A stretch of 64,000 bases of DNA from Actinomadura barringtoniae (GTDB taxonomy: Bacteria > Actinomycetota > Actinomycetes > Streptosporangiales > Streptosporangiaceae). A model generated the notes under the pieces. That model was given only the letters and a program-made list of their open reading frames with translations, did no database searches and was not told the DNA's origin. The position numbers and the translations under genes were made by a program. The stretch spans positions 1-64,000 of the forward strand of contig NZ_JAGEOJ010000006.1 in the NCBI RefSeq assembly GCF_017573505.1, written 5' to 3'. Below are positions 11,356 to 19,925 of the stretch, piece by piece (positions within the stretch are counted from its first letter, which is position 1; each line of letters begins with the position of its first letter).

Positions 11356-11390
11356 TGGCCGGGCTCGTCCTGCGAAAGCGAGCCCGGCCA
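11356..11390. terminator. Bidirectional terminator hairpin
   Basis: A perfect 12-bp inverted repeat, TGGCCGGGCTCG (11356-11367) with CGAGCCCGGCCA (11379-11390), around an 11-nt loop. It sits between the stop codons of the rightward hydrolase and the leftward phoD, where it can serve both strands. There is no long T-tract, which is usual for high-GC actinobacteria. Confidence 0.75.
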
Positions 11391-11412
11391 AGCCGCGAGG
11401 GCCTGAACGACC

Positions 11413-13116
11413 TTACGGGCGCCCGTCCTCGGCGTTGATGGTGTCCTGGATGATCTGCTCGTCGGACTTGGCGGCGAACGTCTTGGGCGCGGCGTAGGGG
11501 CGCAGGTAGGTCTGCTTGAGCCCCGGCACGCGGTCCTGGACGACGAAGGTCGCCTTGGTGGAGGCGGGCGCGTCGTGCGTGCGGACCGTCGCCAGCGTCT
11601 TGAAGTCGGCCTTCAGCTGCTGCTTGTCGATCCGCGTGATCACGTAGCCGCGCTGGTTGTTGTAGAAGCGCAGGTGCGAGTTGATCTTGAGGTACGGGTG
11701 GTCGGCCGGGTTGGAGTCCGCGCCGTCGCCGCCGCTGGTGATCGAGCTGCAGATCAGCTCGGATCCGACGGGCTTGGACGCGGGGTCGTCGTAGTTCAGC
11801 TTGAGGTCGCTGGCCCAGTGCGCGTGCACGTCGCCGGTGAGCACGACGGGGTTGCGCACGTGGGCGTCGACGAAGCCCTTGGTGATGCGGTCGCGGGAGG
11901 CCACGTAGCCGTCCCAGGCGTCCTGGCTGGTCTTCTTCAGCGGCCCGGCGTCGGCGTCGCGCTGGGCGAAGAAGACCTGCTGGCCGATGACGTCCCAGCG
12001 GGCGGTCGAACGGCGGAAGCCGTCGATCAGCCACTTCTCCTGCTCGGCGCCGGTGATCGTACGGTCCGGGTTGTTCGCCTCGGGGCAGACCTTGGTGCCG
12101 TCGCCGCAGGCCTGGTCGTCGCGGAACTGCCGGGTGTCGAGCATGTGGAAGTTGGCGAGGCGGCCCCACTTGATCCGCCGGTAGATCTGGATGTCCGGGC
12201 CGCTCGGCACGGAGCTTCGGCGCAGCGGCATGTTCTCGTAGTACGCCTGGAACGCGGCGGCGCGGCGCTTGAGGAAGTCGGCGGTGTCCGGGGTGTCCGA
12301 GCCCGCCTCGGGAACGTCGCGGGCCCAGTTGTTCTCGACCTCGTGGTCGTCGAAGACCACCAGCCAGGGCGCGACGGCGTGGGCGGCCTGCAGGTCGGGG
12401 TCGGCCTTGTACTGGGCGTGCCGCTGCCGGTAGTTGGCGAGCGTGACGGTCTCGGGGCCGTCGTGGTCGCGGACGTTGCCGCCCGGGACGGTGTAGACGC
12501 CCTTCTTGTACTCGTACTGGTAGTCGCCCAGGTGCAGGATCAGGTCCGGGTGCTCCTCGGCGAGCCGGCGGTAGGCGGTGAAGTAGCCGTGCTCGTACTG
12601 CGAGCAGGACACGAACGCCATCGCCAGCGCCGGGCCGAACGAGTCGCTGCGCGGCGCGGTGCGGGTGAGGCCGACCGGCGACACGTGGTTCTCGACCTTG
12701 AAGCGGTACCAGTAGTCGCGTCCGGGGCGCAGGCCGTTCAGCTCGACGTGCACGCTGTGCGCCGCCTCGGCGCGCGCGGTGACGGCGCCCTTGCGGTCGA
12801 TGCGGCGGAAGTGCTCGTCGCTGGACACCTGCCACTCGACGCGGAAGTTCTTGGCGGGCATCCCGCCGAGGCCGTCGTCGGCATGCGGGTTGAGGGCCAG
12901 CCGCGTCCACAGGACGAAGCCGTCGGGGTCGGGGTCGCCGGAGGCGATTCCGAGGGTGAACGGGTCGCTCGGGAGCGTTCCAGCGCCGCGGCGTGCGGCG
13001 GGGGAAGCGGCGAGTGCGGTGCCGGGAACACCGGTCACGGCCGCGGCGGTGCCGACGGCCAGACCCGAGGTCACGAGGAAGGATCTCCGGTTGAGCGCGC
13101 GCGGAGCGTCAGCCAT
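11413..13116 (-). CDS. phoD: Alkaline phosphatase D (PhoD), Tat-exported
   Basis: A 567-residue PhoD-family phosphodiesterase/phosphomonoesterase, a Ca/Fe-dependent enzyme that releases phosphate from esters outside the cell. A twin-arginine signal peptide, NRRSFLVTSGLAVGTAAA, opens the protein. It is followed by an N-terminal Fn3-like PhoD domain (DPFTLGIASGDPDPDGFVLW) and the metallophosphatase core with HLGDYQYEY, VVFDDHEVENNW and VVLTGDVHAHWASDLK. The start ATG at 13116 follows AAGGTTCCCCTCC (minus strand). It is divergent from helD across a 247-bp gap. Phosphate regulation (PhoP box) would be expected, but I cannot point to clear repeats. Confidence 0.92.
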   Translation of the reverse strand: MADAPRALNRRSFLVTSGLAVGTAAAVTGVPGTALAASPAARRGAGTLPSDPFTLGIASGDPDPDGFVLWTRLALNPHADDGLGGMPAKNFRVEWQVSSDEHFRRIDRKGAVTARAEAAHSVHVELNGLRPGRDYWYRFKVENHVSPVGLTRTAPRSDSFGPALAMAFVSCSQYEHGYFTAYRRLAEEHPDLILHLGDYQYEYKKGVYTVPGGNVRDHDGPETVTLANYRQRHAQYKADPDLQAAHAVAPWLVVFDDHEVENNWARDVPEAGSDTPDTADFLKRRAAAFQAYYENMPLRRSSVPSGPDIQIYRRIKWGRLANFHMLDTRQFRDDQACGDGTKVCPEANNPDRTITGAEQEKWLIDGFRRSTARWDVIGQQVFFAQRDADAGPLKKTSQDAWDGYVASRDRITKGFVDAHVRNPVVLTGDVHAHWASDLKLNYDDPASKPVGSELICSSITSGGDGADSNPADHPYLKINSHLRFYNNQRGYVITRIDKQQLKADFKTLATVRTHDAPASTKATFVVQDRVPGLKQTYLRPYAAPKTFAAKSDEQIIQDTINAEDGRP

Positions 13117-13363
13117 GGAGGGGAACCTTTCGGGGGGATGTAGGGCAAATCGCCCGACAGCCTCACGAAGATCCGTGACCGCGGAGCACCGCTCAGATGA
13201 CGCTCAGTCCAACAAAAACGATCTTTTGGACGGATGCGGAGAAAGGTCCCCGGAGAAGCAAAAAAGGCCCGCGCGACGGCGGACCAACACTGGTGGTATC
13301 GTGGGTAATTGCGTCACACGGATACAGCACACCAATCCTATGAATGGAAGTGTAGCCACAGAC
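13117..13363. promoter_or_regulatory. Divergent promoter region phoD / helD
   Basis: This 247-bp gap must hold the promoters of both genes. It contains GTCCAA (13208-13213) inverted with TTGGAC about 13 bp later, around an A-rich core, and a purine-rich stretch near 13250. I looked for the 19-bp GGGGCTTGC/GCAAGCCCC rifamycin-associated element found before many actinobacterial helD genes and did not see it. Confidence 0.35.
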
Positions 13364-15919
13364 ATGGGAATCCGTCAAGTCGAGGATGTCAAGTCCCCAG
13401 AGGCCGCTCTTCGCGAGGAGCAGGAGTACGTCACCCGTGTCTACACCCGGCTCGACGCCGAGCGCGACGAGGCCGAGCGGACGGTGCGCGAGGGGCCCGG
13501 GGGCACGGGGGGCGGCGGGGCGTTCCAGGCCAGGCTCGAGCGCGCGGTCGCGACCGACGAGGCCGCCCGCCGCCTCGACCGGCTCACCGGCGTCGAACGC
13601 GGCCTGTGCTTCGGCCGCATCGACCACCGCCGCGACGACACCGCCCCCGAAGGCGAGGACGCCGATGAGGCCGGACCGCGCGACACGTTCTACATCGGCC
13701 GGATCGGGCTGCGCGACGAGCACCGCGAGCCGCTGCTGATCGACTGGCGCGCCGAGGCGGCCCGCCCGTTCTACACCGCGACGCCGACCTCCCCCGGCAC
13801 CCTCGCGCGCCGCCGCCACCTGCACCTGCGGCTGCGCGAGCTGGTCCGGATCGACGACGAGGTCTTCGACCTCGACGGGCTGAGCACCGCCGACCAGAGC
13901 ACGATCGTCGGCGAGGCGGCGCTGCTGGCGACCCTGCGGCGCGGCCGTACGGGCCGGATGTCGGACGTCGTCGCGACGATCCAGGAGGAGCAGGACCAGG
14001 TCATCCGCGCCGGCCTGCCCGGTGTGCTGGTCGTGCAGGGCGGGCCGGGCACCGGCAAGACCGTCGCCGCGCTGCACCGCGCCGCCTACCTGCTCTACAC
14101 CCACCGCGAGGTGCTGGAGCGCCGCGGCGTGCTGGTCGTCGGGCCGAACGCGACGTTCATGCGCTACATCGAGCAGGTGCTGCCCGGCCTCGGCGAGAGC
14201 GACGTGGCGCTGGCGACGGTCGGCGAGCTCTTCCCGGGCGTGCGGGCGACGGCCGCCGAGACCCCGGAGGTCGCCATCCTCAAGGGCGGGCTGCGGATGG
14301 CGGGCATGATCGAGTCGGCCGTACGGGACCGGCAGCGCGCGCCACAGGAGGGCCTGGAGATCGAGAACGACGGGATGGTCCTGCGGGTGGAGCCGGCCCG
14401 GCTGCGGGAGATCCGCGACCGCGCCCGCAACCTGCGCGCCTCCCACAACGTCCAGCGCCGCCTCTTCGTGCACGACGTGCTGCAGGCGCTCGCGGTCGAC
14501 CGGGCCGAGCAGTACGACAAGATGACCGACGAGCCGCTCCAGGAGATCCTCCGGTCCGGCAACGTTCCGCAGTGGCTCCAGGAGCTGCTCGACGAGGCCG
14601 AGGACCAGCCGCTGCTGGACGGGACCGACCTCAAGCTCGCCAAGGAGGCGCTCTGGGCCGAGCCGGCCGTACGGCAGCTGATCGACGATCTGTGGCCCGA
14701 GCTCACGCCGCAGCAGCTGTTGTCGGAGCTGTTCGCCGACGCCGCGGCGCTGGAACGCGTCGGGGGCGCGGCGGCGCTGACCAAGGCCGAGCGCGCCGAC
14801 CTGTTCCGCCCGGCGGACGCGGAGTGGACCGTCTCGGACGTTCCGCTGCTGGACGAGGCCGCCGAGCTGCTCGGCGCGCCCGACGACGCCGCCGAACGGG
14901 CCCGGCTGCGGGCGGCGCAACGCGAGGTGGAGGCCGAGGAGCAGTACGCGCGCGAGGTCATCGAGTCCACCGGCGTCGAGCAGATCGGCATCCCCGAGAT
15001 CGACCTGCTGAACGCGGGCGAGCTGGCCGAGCGGCACGTCGAGGACGCGCTGGAGCTGGCCGAACGCCAGCACTACGACGGCCTGCGGCTGACCACCGCG
15101 CAGCGCGCCGCCGCCGACCGCGAATGGGCGTACGGGCACGTGATCGTGGACGAGGCGCAGGAGCTGTCGGAGATGGCCTGGCGGGCGGTCATGCGCAAGG
15201 TCCCGACGCGTTCGCTCACGGTGGTCGGCGACGTCGCGCAGACCGGCAACCCGGCCGGGGCGCGGTCGTGGGGCGACATGCTCGACCGGTACGTGCACGG
15301 CCGCTGGCGCGAGCAGCGGCTCATGGTCAACTACCGCACGCCCGCCGCCATCATGCGGATCGCGGCCGACGTGCTGGCCGAGGTCGCGCCCGAGCAGACC
15401 CCGCCCGAGCCCGTACGCGACGACGGCCCGCCGCCCGGCGTGGTGCGGATGGACGCCGAGGGCATCCCCGGCGGCCTCCCGGCGTTGGTCGACGCCGAGC
15501 TGATCCAGATCACCACCGACCGGATCGGCGAGGGCCGGCTCGCTGTGATCGCCTCGGCGGCGACGCACCCGGCGGTACGGGCCGCGCTGCCGGACGCCGA
15601 GGCCGGGGCGACGCCCGAGGCGCTGGACTCGCCGGTCGTCGTGCTGACGCCCGAGGAGTCCAAGGGCCTGGAGTTCGACTCGGTGATCGTGGTCGACCCG
15701 GCCGGGATCATCGACGAGTCACCGCGCGGCGGACACGACCTGTACGTCGCCATCACCCGCGCGACCCGGCGCATGACCCTCGTCCAGGACGGCGACCTGC
15801 CGCCCATGCTGTCCGGCGTCAAGGCGCAGGAGGAGATTCAAGGCGAGCCGGGGGCGGCGGGCGTTCAGTCCCAGAGCGGCAGCGCCGACCCGGAGCCGTC
15901 CGCCGACGCGGCCCGGTAG
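13364..15919 (+). CDS. helD: HelD-like SF1 helicase, RNA polymerase recycling factor
   Basis: An 851-residue SF1 (UvrD/Rep-like) protein of the HelD family, which binds stalled RNA polymerase, opens its clamps and releases it from nucleic acid using ATP or GTP. The N-terminal coiled-coil (SPEAALREEQEYVTRVYTRL) is the arm that enters the secondary channel. Walker A is GGPGTGKT (near residue 230), Walker B is VIVDEAQELS, and the C-terminal motif is YVAITRATRRMTLV. An insertion between the two halves matches the clamp-opening arm. The start is uncertain: ATG 13364 or the in-frame ATG at 13340, neither with a good ribosome-binding site. The 3' end overlaps the opposite gene by 55 bp. Confidence 0.88.
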   Translation: MGIRQVEDVKSPEAALREEQEYVTRVYTRLDAERDEAERTVREGPGGTGGGGAFQARLERAVATDEAARRLDRLTGVERGLCFGRIDHRRDDTAPEGEDADEAGPRDTFYIGRIGLRDEHREPLLIDWRAEAARPFYTATPTSPGTLARRRHLHLRLRELVRIDDEVFDLDGLSTADQSTIVGEAALLATLRRGRTGRMSDVVATIQEEQDQVIRAGLPGVLVVQGGPGTGKTVAALHRAAYLLYTHREVLERRGVLVVGPNATFMRYIEQVLPGLGESDVALATVGELFPGVRATAAETPEVAILKGGLRMAGMIESAVRDRQRAPQEGLEIENDGMVLRVEPARLREIRDRARNLRASHNVQRRLFVHDVLQALAVDRAEQYDKMTDEPLQEILRSGNVPQWLQELLDEAEDQPLLDGTDLKLAKEALWAEPAVRQLIDDLWPELTPQQLLSELFADAAALERVGGAAALTKAERADLFRPADAEWTVSDVPLLDEAAELLGAPDDAAERARLRAAQREVEAEEQYAREVIESTGVEQIGIPEIDLLNAGELAERHVEDALELAERQHYDGLRLTTAQRAAADREWAYGHVIVDEAQELSEMAWRAVMRKVPTRSLTVVGDVAQTGNPAGARSWGDMLDRYVHGRWREQRLMVNYRTPAAIMRIAADVLAEVAPEQTPPEPVRDDGPPPGVVRMDAEGIPGGLPALVDAELIQITTDRIGEGRLAVIASAATHPAVRAALPDAEAGATPEALDSPVVVLTPEESKGLEFDSVIVVDPAGIIDESPRGGHDLYVAITRATRRMTLVQDGDLPPMLSGVKAQEEIQGEPGAAGVQSQSGSADPEPSADAAR

Positions 15920-16836
15920 AGGGCCTCGGCCGCGGCGACGTCCTGGAGGGCGGTGCCGGTGGAGTCGAACACCACGATCTCCTCCGCGCTCCGCCTTCCG
16001 GGACGTTCGCCGATCACGACCTGGCCGAGCTCGGCCGCCGCCTCGACGCCCGGCGCGTGGTGCAGCTCGCCGACCTCGCGGCACTGGTGCAGGACGTCCG
16101 CGATCACGGCCGCGCCCTCCAGCAGGTCCAGGTGCAGCTCGCGCTTGTCGGGCGCGTCCGAGCCGACCGCCGCGACGAACGTGCCGCGCTCGACGTCGGC
16201 GCGGCGCAGGTAGGGCTCGCGCGACGGCGTGAGGCCGATCACGATCTGGCTCTGGCGAGTGGCGTCGGCGTGGTCGGCGACCGCCGTCGTCTCGATGCCG
16301 TACTGCTCCCCTATTTGTGCGGCGAACCGTTCGGCGCGTTCGGGCGTACGGCTCCACACCAGCACGCGCTCGATCGGCCGTACCGCCGCGATCGCCTCGA
16401 CGTGCGCCGCCGCCTGCGCGCCGACCCCGCACAGCGCGAGGGTCGACGCGTCCGGCAGCGCCAGGTGGCGGGCGGCCACGGCGGTCGCGGCGGCGGTGCG
16501 CAGCCGGGTGACCGTGGCCGACTCCATCAGCGCGAGCGGCTGCCCGTTCGTGCCGTCGAACAGCGCGATCACCCCGACGATGCTGGGCAAGCCGAGCGTG
16601 GCGGGCCGGTCGTAGAAGCATCCGCCGATCTTCACCGCGACCACCCCGGCGAGGCCGCTCGCCTTGATGTGGAACTCGCCGGGCGGGCTGTCGAGGTGCG
16701 CGAGCCGGCTCGGCATCGTCTCGCCGCGCGCGTACCGGGCGAAGACGTCCTCGATCAGGTCGATGTAGTCGGCGGGCGGCAGCAGCCGCTCGATCTCGGA
16801 CCGGCTCAGCAACAGGGTCGGGGCGATCTTGTTCAT
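15865..16836 (-). CDS. Ornithine cyclodeaminase / mu-crystallin family protein
   Basis: A 323-residue NAD(P)-dependent enzyme of the ornithine cyclodeaminase/alanine dehydrogenase family. The N-terminal substrate domain has SRSEIERLLPPADYIDLIEDVF and GGCFYDRPATLGLPS. The Rossmann domain contains TAAATAVAARHLA and LALCGVGAQAAAHVEAI. Later parts show GSDAPDKRELHLDLL and the VFDSTGTALQDVAAAEALY box of this family. Possible reactions are ornithine to proline plus ammonia, or reductive or oxidative handling of another amino or imino acid; the sequence does not decide. It overlaps the sulfatase stop by ATGA, so it is translationally coupled as the second gene of that operon. Confidence 0.85.
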   Translation of the reverse strand: MNKIAPTLLLSRSEIERLLPPADYIDLIEDVFARYARGETMPSRLAHLDSPPGEFHIKASGLAGVVAVKIGGCFYDRPATLGLPSIVGVIALFDGTNGQPLALMESATVTRLRTAAATAVAARHLALPDASTLALCGVGAQAAAHVEAIAAVRPIERVLVWSRTPERAERFAAQIGEQYGIETTAVADHADATRQSQIVIGLTPSREPYLRRADVERGTFVAAVGSDAPDKRELHLDLLEGAAVIADVLHQCREVGELHHAPGVEAAAELGQVVIGERPGRRSAEEIVVFDSTGTALQDVAAAEALYRAASADGSGSALPLWD

Positions 16837-18281
16837 GCCTCGTAGGGAAGCAGATCGGAGTTGATGTCGTCCCAGCGACGGCTCAGTTCCTTGAGCAGTT
16901 CGGGCTGGTGCAGGGCCAGGTTGGCCTGCTCGCGCGGGTCCGCCGACAGGTCGTAGAGCGCGTCGGCCGCCGCCTTTCCTTCGATCGGGGCGCGCAGGTA
17001 CTTCCACTTGCCGCGGCGCAGCGCCCGCGAGGTCCTGGTCCGCCAGAACAGGTCGTGCTCGGGCGCGCGGGTGCCTCGGAGGAGGTACGGGGCGAGGCTC
17101 GTTCCGTCGAGAGGGTGGCTCGCGGCGGGCTTCACGCCGACGATCTCAAGGATCGTCGCGGTCCAGTCCTGGGAGATGACCGGGACGTGGCTGACCTGGC
17201 GCGGGCGGATGCGGGCGGGCCAGCGCAGGATGTTGGGCACGCGGATGCCGCCCTCGTTCAGGCTCGCTTTGGAGCCGGTGAGCGGCCACAGGTACGACCA
17301 GCGTTCGCCACCGTTGTCGCTGGAGAACAGGACGATCGTGTCGCGTTCCTGCCCTGTCTCGCGCAGCGCCTTCAGGACTCGCCCGATCCCGGCGTCCATC
17401 GCCTCGACCATGCGGCGGTAGGTGTCCAGCGACCCGCCGTCCTGGTGCCAGAGCGCCATCGGGTCACCGGCCTTGGAACGGGCGGTGATCTGCTTGCTCA
17501 CCTCGCGGTCGCCGGGGGCCTCCCAGGGCCAGTGCGGCGCGGTGAAGTTGAGGTTCAGCAGCCAGGGCTTGTCGTGCTCGCCTCGCTCGTCGTGCCTGCC
17601 TCGTACGAAGGACGCGGCCCGGTCGGCGATCGTGTCGGTGTAGTAGCCGAGGTCCTCGGTCGGTACCTCGCCCTCATACAGGTCGACGGTCGTCCCGCTG
17701 ACCTTGGAGTAATAGTCGACGGCGCCGGACAGGTTGCCGAAGAAGGTGTCCCAGCCGGACTTGAGCGGGCTGTACCAGGGCAGGAAGCCGCAGTGCCACT
17801 TGCCGAACATCGCGGTGTCGTAGCCCGCGCCCTTGAGGAGTGAGGCCAGGGTGGGGTGGCCCGCGGGGATGCCGAAGAGCTTGTCGGGGCGGGCGATCGG
17901 CTCCTCCAACCCGCCGCGCAGGCGGCCCGGGTAGCGGCCGGTGTAGAGCCCGAAGCGGGTGGGCGAGCAGACGGCCGCCGCCGAGTAAGCGTCGGTGAAG
18001 CGCACGCCCTGGCGCGCGAGGCCGTCGAGGTGGGGCGTACGGATGTGCGGCGATCCGTAGCTGCTCAGGTCGGCCCAGCCGAGGTCGTCGCCCAGGATGA
18101 TGAGCACGTTCGGCCGGCGGGAGGCCTTGGCGCGCGGGTCGGCACGGAACCGCCGTTCCAGCGTCGGCGTCGTTGTCCCGGCCTCGGCGGAACGTTCCGA
18201 TCCCAGCACAGCGCCGGCCGCGGTGACGGCCGCCGCCGCACCGATCGCCCCGCGCCTGCTCACACCCTCGTTCTCGGACAC
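16833..18281 (-). CDS. Sulfatase (arylsulfatase type), Tat-exported
   Basis: A 482-residue type I sulfatase that hydrolyses sulfate esters outside the cell. A twin-arginine leader (SRRGAIGAAAAVTAAGAVLG) leads to the catalytic domain. Metal ligands start at ILGDDLGW (Asp65/66). The formylglycine motif CSPTR is at residues 105-109, with Cys105 the residue converted by a formylglycine-generating enzyme, which is not encoded here. Other boxes are GKWHCGF and SSDNGG. It is the first gene of a two-gene operon with the cyclodeaminase. The start ATG 18281 is preceded by a region with repeated GTAGGG elements. Confidence 0.92.
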   Translation of the reverse strand: MSENEGVSRRGAIGAAAAVTAAGAVLGSERSAEAGTTTPTLERRFRADPRAKASRRPNVLIILGDDLGWADLSSYGSPHIRTPHLDGLARQGVRFTDAYSAAAVCSPTRFGLYTGRYPGRLRGGLEEPIARPDKLFGIPAGHPTLASLLKGAGYDTAMFGKWHCGFLPWYSPLKSGWDTFFGNLSGAVDYYSKVSGTTVDLYEGEVPTEDLGYYTDTIADRAASFVRGRHDERGEHDKPWLLNLNFTAPHWPWEAPGDREVSKQITARSKAGDPMALWHQDGGSLDTYRRMVEAMDAGIGRVLKALRETGQERDTIVLFSSDNGGERWSYLWPLTGSKASLNEGGIRVPNILRWPARIRPRQVSHVPVISQDWTATILEIVGVKPAASHPLDGTSLAPYLLRGTRAPEHDLFWRTRTSRALRRGKWKYLRAPIEGKAAADALYDLSADPREQANLALHQPELLKELSRRWDDINSDLLPYEA

Positions 18282-18286
18282 GCAAA

Positions 18287-18334
18287 CCCTACTTTCCCTA
18301 CCAATTCGATTAACTCAACCGAGATAGTAGGGAA
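18287..18334. promoter_or_regulatory. Repeated GTAGGG elements / inverted repeat before the sulfatase operon
   Basis: Two CCCTAC hexamers (18287-18292 and 18296-18301) lie just upstream of the sulfatase start on the minus strand, with a GTAGGG copy at 18327-18332 in the opposite sense. The segments TTCCCTAC (18294-18301) and GTAGGGAA (18327-18334) are perfect 8-bp inverted arms. The intervening AT-rich sequence (ATTCGATTAACT) could be a -10 region. A dimeric repressor site for the sulfatase operon is inferred; no regulator gene is adjacent. Confidence 0.45.
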
Positions 18335-18389
18335 TATGGATGTGCAGGCGCAATGCCCGATCACGACCCCGGGGTTCCGCTGCGAGGTT

Positions 18390-18409
18390 GACCAAGCGTA
18401 CGCTTGGTC
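18390..18409. promoter_or_regulatory. Perfect 20-bp palindrome, TetR-type operator
   Basis: GACCAAGCGTACGCTTGGTC is a perfect dyad ending 30 bp before the aldehyde dehydrogenase start codon. Its form, with CCAAGCG half-sites, is like operators of actinobacterial TetR-family repressors. It probably controls the aldehyde dehydrogenase. The closest TetR gene (19926-20492) has a different-looking palindrome in its own promoter, so the cognate regulator may be elsewhere. Confidence 0.6.
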
Positions 18410-18439
18410 GTCGAACGACGGGATTTCGGAAGGACGGCG

Positions 18440-19885
18440 ATGACACAGGTCCGGGACTACTCCAACCTGATCGGCGGCGAGCTGCGGCCGGCCTCTGAGG
18501 GCGGCACGCTCGACTCGGTCAATCCGGCGACCGGCAAGGTCTGGGCCCGGATCCCGCGTTCCACCGCGGCCGACGCCGAGGCCGCCGTGGAGGCCGCGCG
18601 CAAGGCGTTCCCCAAGTGGTCCGGCATGCCCGCCGCCGGGCGCGCGCACTTCCTGCGCAAGGTGGCCCAGGTGTTCGCGGAGAACGCCAAGGAGCTGGCC
18701 GAGCTGGAAACTCTCGACAACGGCAGGCTCATCACCGAGACCGCCAAGCGCGACCTGCCCGGCATGACCTACCTGTGGACCAACGCCGCCGCCGAGTGCG
18801 CGGCGGCGGTCGAGGGCCGCAGCGTGGACTTCGGCCCTGCGAGCCAGGGCATCACCCGGCGCGAGCCGTACGGCGTGGTGCTCGGCATCATTCCGTGGAA
18901 CTCCCCCATCTCCACGCTCTCCGCCAAGGCCGCGTTCGCGCTCGCAGCGGGTAACACCGTCATCATCAAGCCCGCCGAGCAGGCGACCGTGTCGTCCCTC
19001 CGCGTAGGCGAACTCCTGCGCGAGGTGCTTCCCCCTGGCGTTCTGAACATCGTCTCCGGCCTGGGCGACGAGGTCGGCGACCCGCTGGTGCGCAGCCGGG
19101 GCGTCAACAAGGTCAGCCTCACCGGCTCACCCGACACCGCGCGCATCATCACCCGCGCCTCCGCCGACACGCTCAAGCCCCTCGCGCTGGAGCTCGGCGG
19201 CAAGTCACCCAACATCGTGTTCGCCGACGCCGACCTCGACAAGGCCGCGCCCGGCGTCACCACACAGGCCATCTTCACCGCCAACGCGGGCCAGATCTGT
19301 TACGGCGGCTCGCGCATCCTCATCCAGCGCCCGGTGTACGACGAGATGCTCTCGCGCATGAAGGAGATCACCGCCGGCATCAAGCTCGGCGACACCCTCT
19401 CCCCCGACACCACGATGGGCCCGATCGTCTCCCGCGACCAGTACGAGCGCGTCACCTCCTACCTGGAGATCGGCGCCAAGGAGGGCGCCGAGCTGGTCTC
19501 CGGCGGCCGCTTCGGCGCCGAGCTCGTGGACGACGTGCACGCCGAGGGCTACTGGGTCGAGCCGACGCTCTTCGCGACCGACGACAACTCGCTGCGCGTC
19601 TGCCAGGAGGAGATCTTCGGCCCGGTCGCGGTCGTCCTGCCGTTCGACACCGAGGAAGAAGCGATCAAGCTGGCCAACGACTCGATCTACGGCCTGGCCG
19701 CCGGCGTCTGGACCACCAACCTGGGTACCGCGCAGCGCATGTTCCGCCGCCTCGACACCGGAACGGTCTGGGTCAACACCTACCGCAAGGTGATGTTCCC
19801 GCTGGAAGGCACCAAGGAGAGCGGCTACGGCAACGACTCGGTGCTGGCTTACACCCGAGAGAAGGCCGGCCTGTTCGAATTCTGA
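18440..19885 (+). CDS. NAD(P)-dependent aldehyde dehydrogenase
   Basis: A 481-residue ALDH-superfamily enzyme that oxidises an aldehyde to a carboxylate. The cofactor-binding domain shows IIPWNSPISTLSAKAAFALA and NTVIIKPAEQA. The catalytic glutamate is in LELGGKSPNIVF (Glu near 251) and the nucleophile cysteine in GQICYGGSR (Cys near 287). The C-terminal boxes are EEIFGPVAVVLPF and GTVWVNTYRK. Substrate is not fixed by the sequence; closest relatives are betaine-aldehyde or gamma-aminobutyraldehyde-type dehydrogenases. ATG 18440 follows GGAAGGACGGCG. A strong terminator follows the stop codon. Confidence 0.92.
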   Translation: MTQVRDYSNLIGGELRPASEGGTLDSVNPATGKVWARIPRSTAADAEAAVEAARKAFPKWSGMPAAGRAHFLRKVAQVFAENAKELAELETLDNGRLITETAKRDLPGMTYLWTNAAAECAAAVEGRSVDFGPASQGITRREPYGVVLGIIPWNSPISTLSAKAAFALAAGNTVIIKPAEQATVSSLRVGELLREVLPPGVLNIVSGLGDEVGDPLVRSRGVNKVSLTGSPDTARIITRASADTLKPLALELGGKSPNIVFADADLDKAAPGVTTQAIFTANAGQICYGGSRILIQRPVYDEMLSRMKEITAGIKLGDTLSPDTTMGPIVSRDQYERVTSYLEIGAKEGAELVSGGRFGAELVDDVHAEGYWVEPTLFATDDNSLRVCQEEIFGPVAVVLPFDTEEEAIKLANDSIYGLAAGVWTTNLGTAQRMFRRLDTGTVWVNTYRKVMFPLEGTKESGYGNDSVLAYTREKAGLFEF

Positions 19886-19888
19886 GCC

Positions 19889-19924
19889 CGTGCCGGCTCG
19901 TCACCCCCCGGGCGAGCCGGCACG
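19889..19924. terminator. Bidirectional terminator between aldehyde dehydrogenase and TetR
   Basis: A perfect 12-bp inverted repeat, CGTGCCGGCTCG (19889-19900) and CGAGCCGGCACG (19913-19924), with a 12-nt C-rich loop. It fills nearly all of the space between the two convergent stop codons. Confidence 0.8.
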
Positions 19925-19925
19925 T

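Noticed and set aside
13117..13363. Rifamycin-associated element upstream of helD
   Set aside because: No GGGGCTTGC/GCAAGCCCC inverted repeat is visible in the gap.
15719..16621. 300-residue minus-strand frame over the cyclodeaminase
   Set aside because: Arg/Gly/Ala/Pro composition and no motif; it is a frame shadow of the cyclodeaminase gene.
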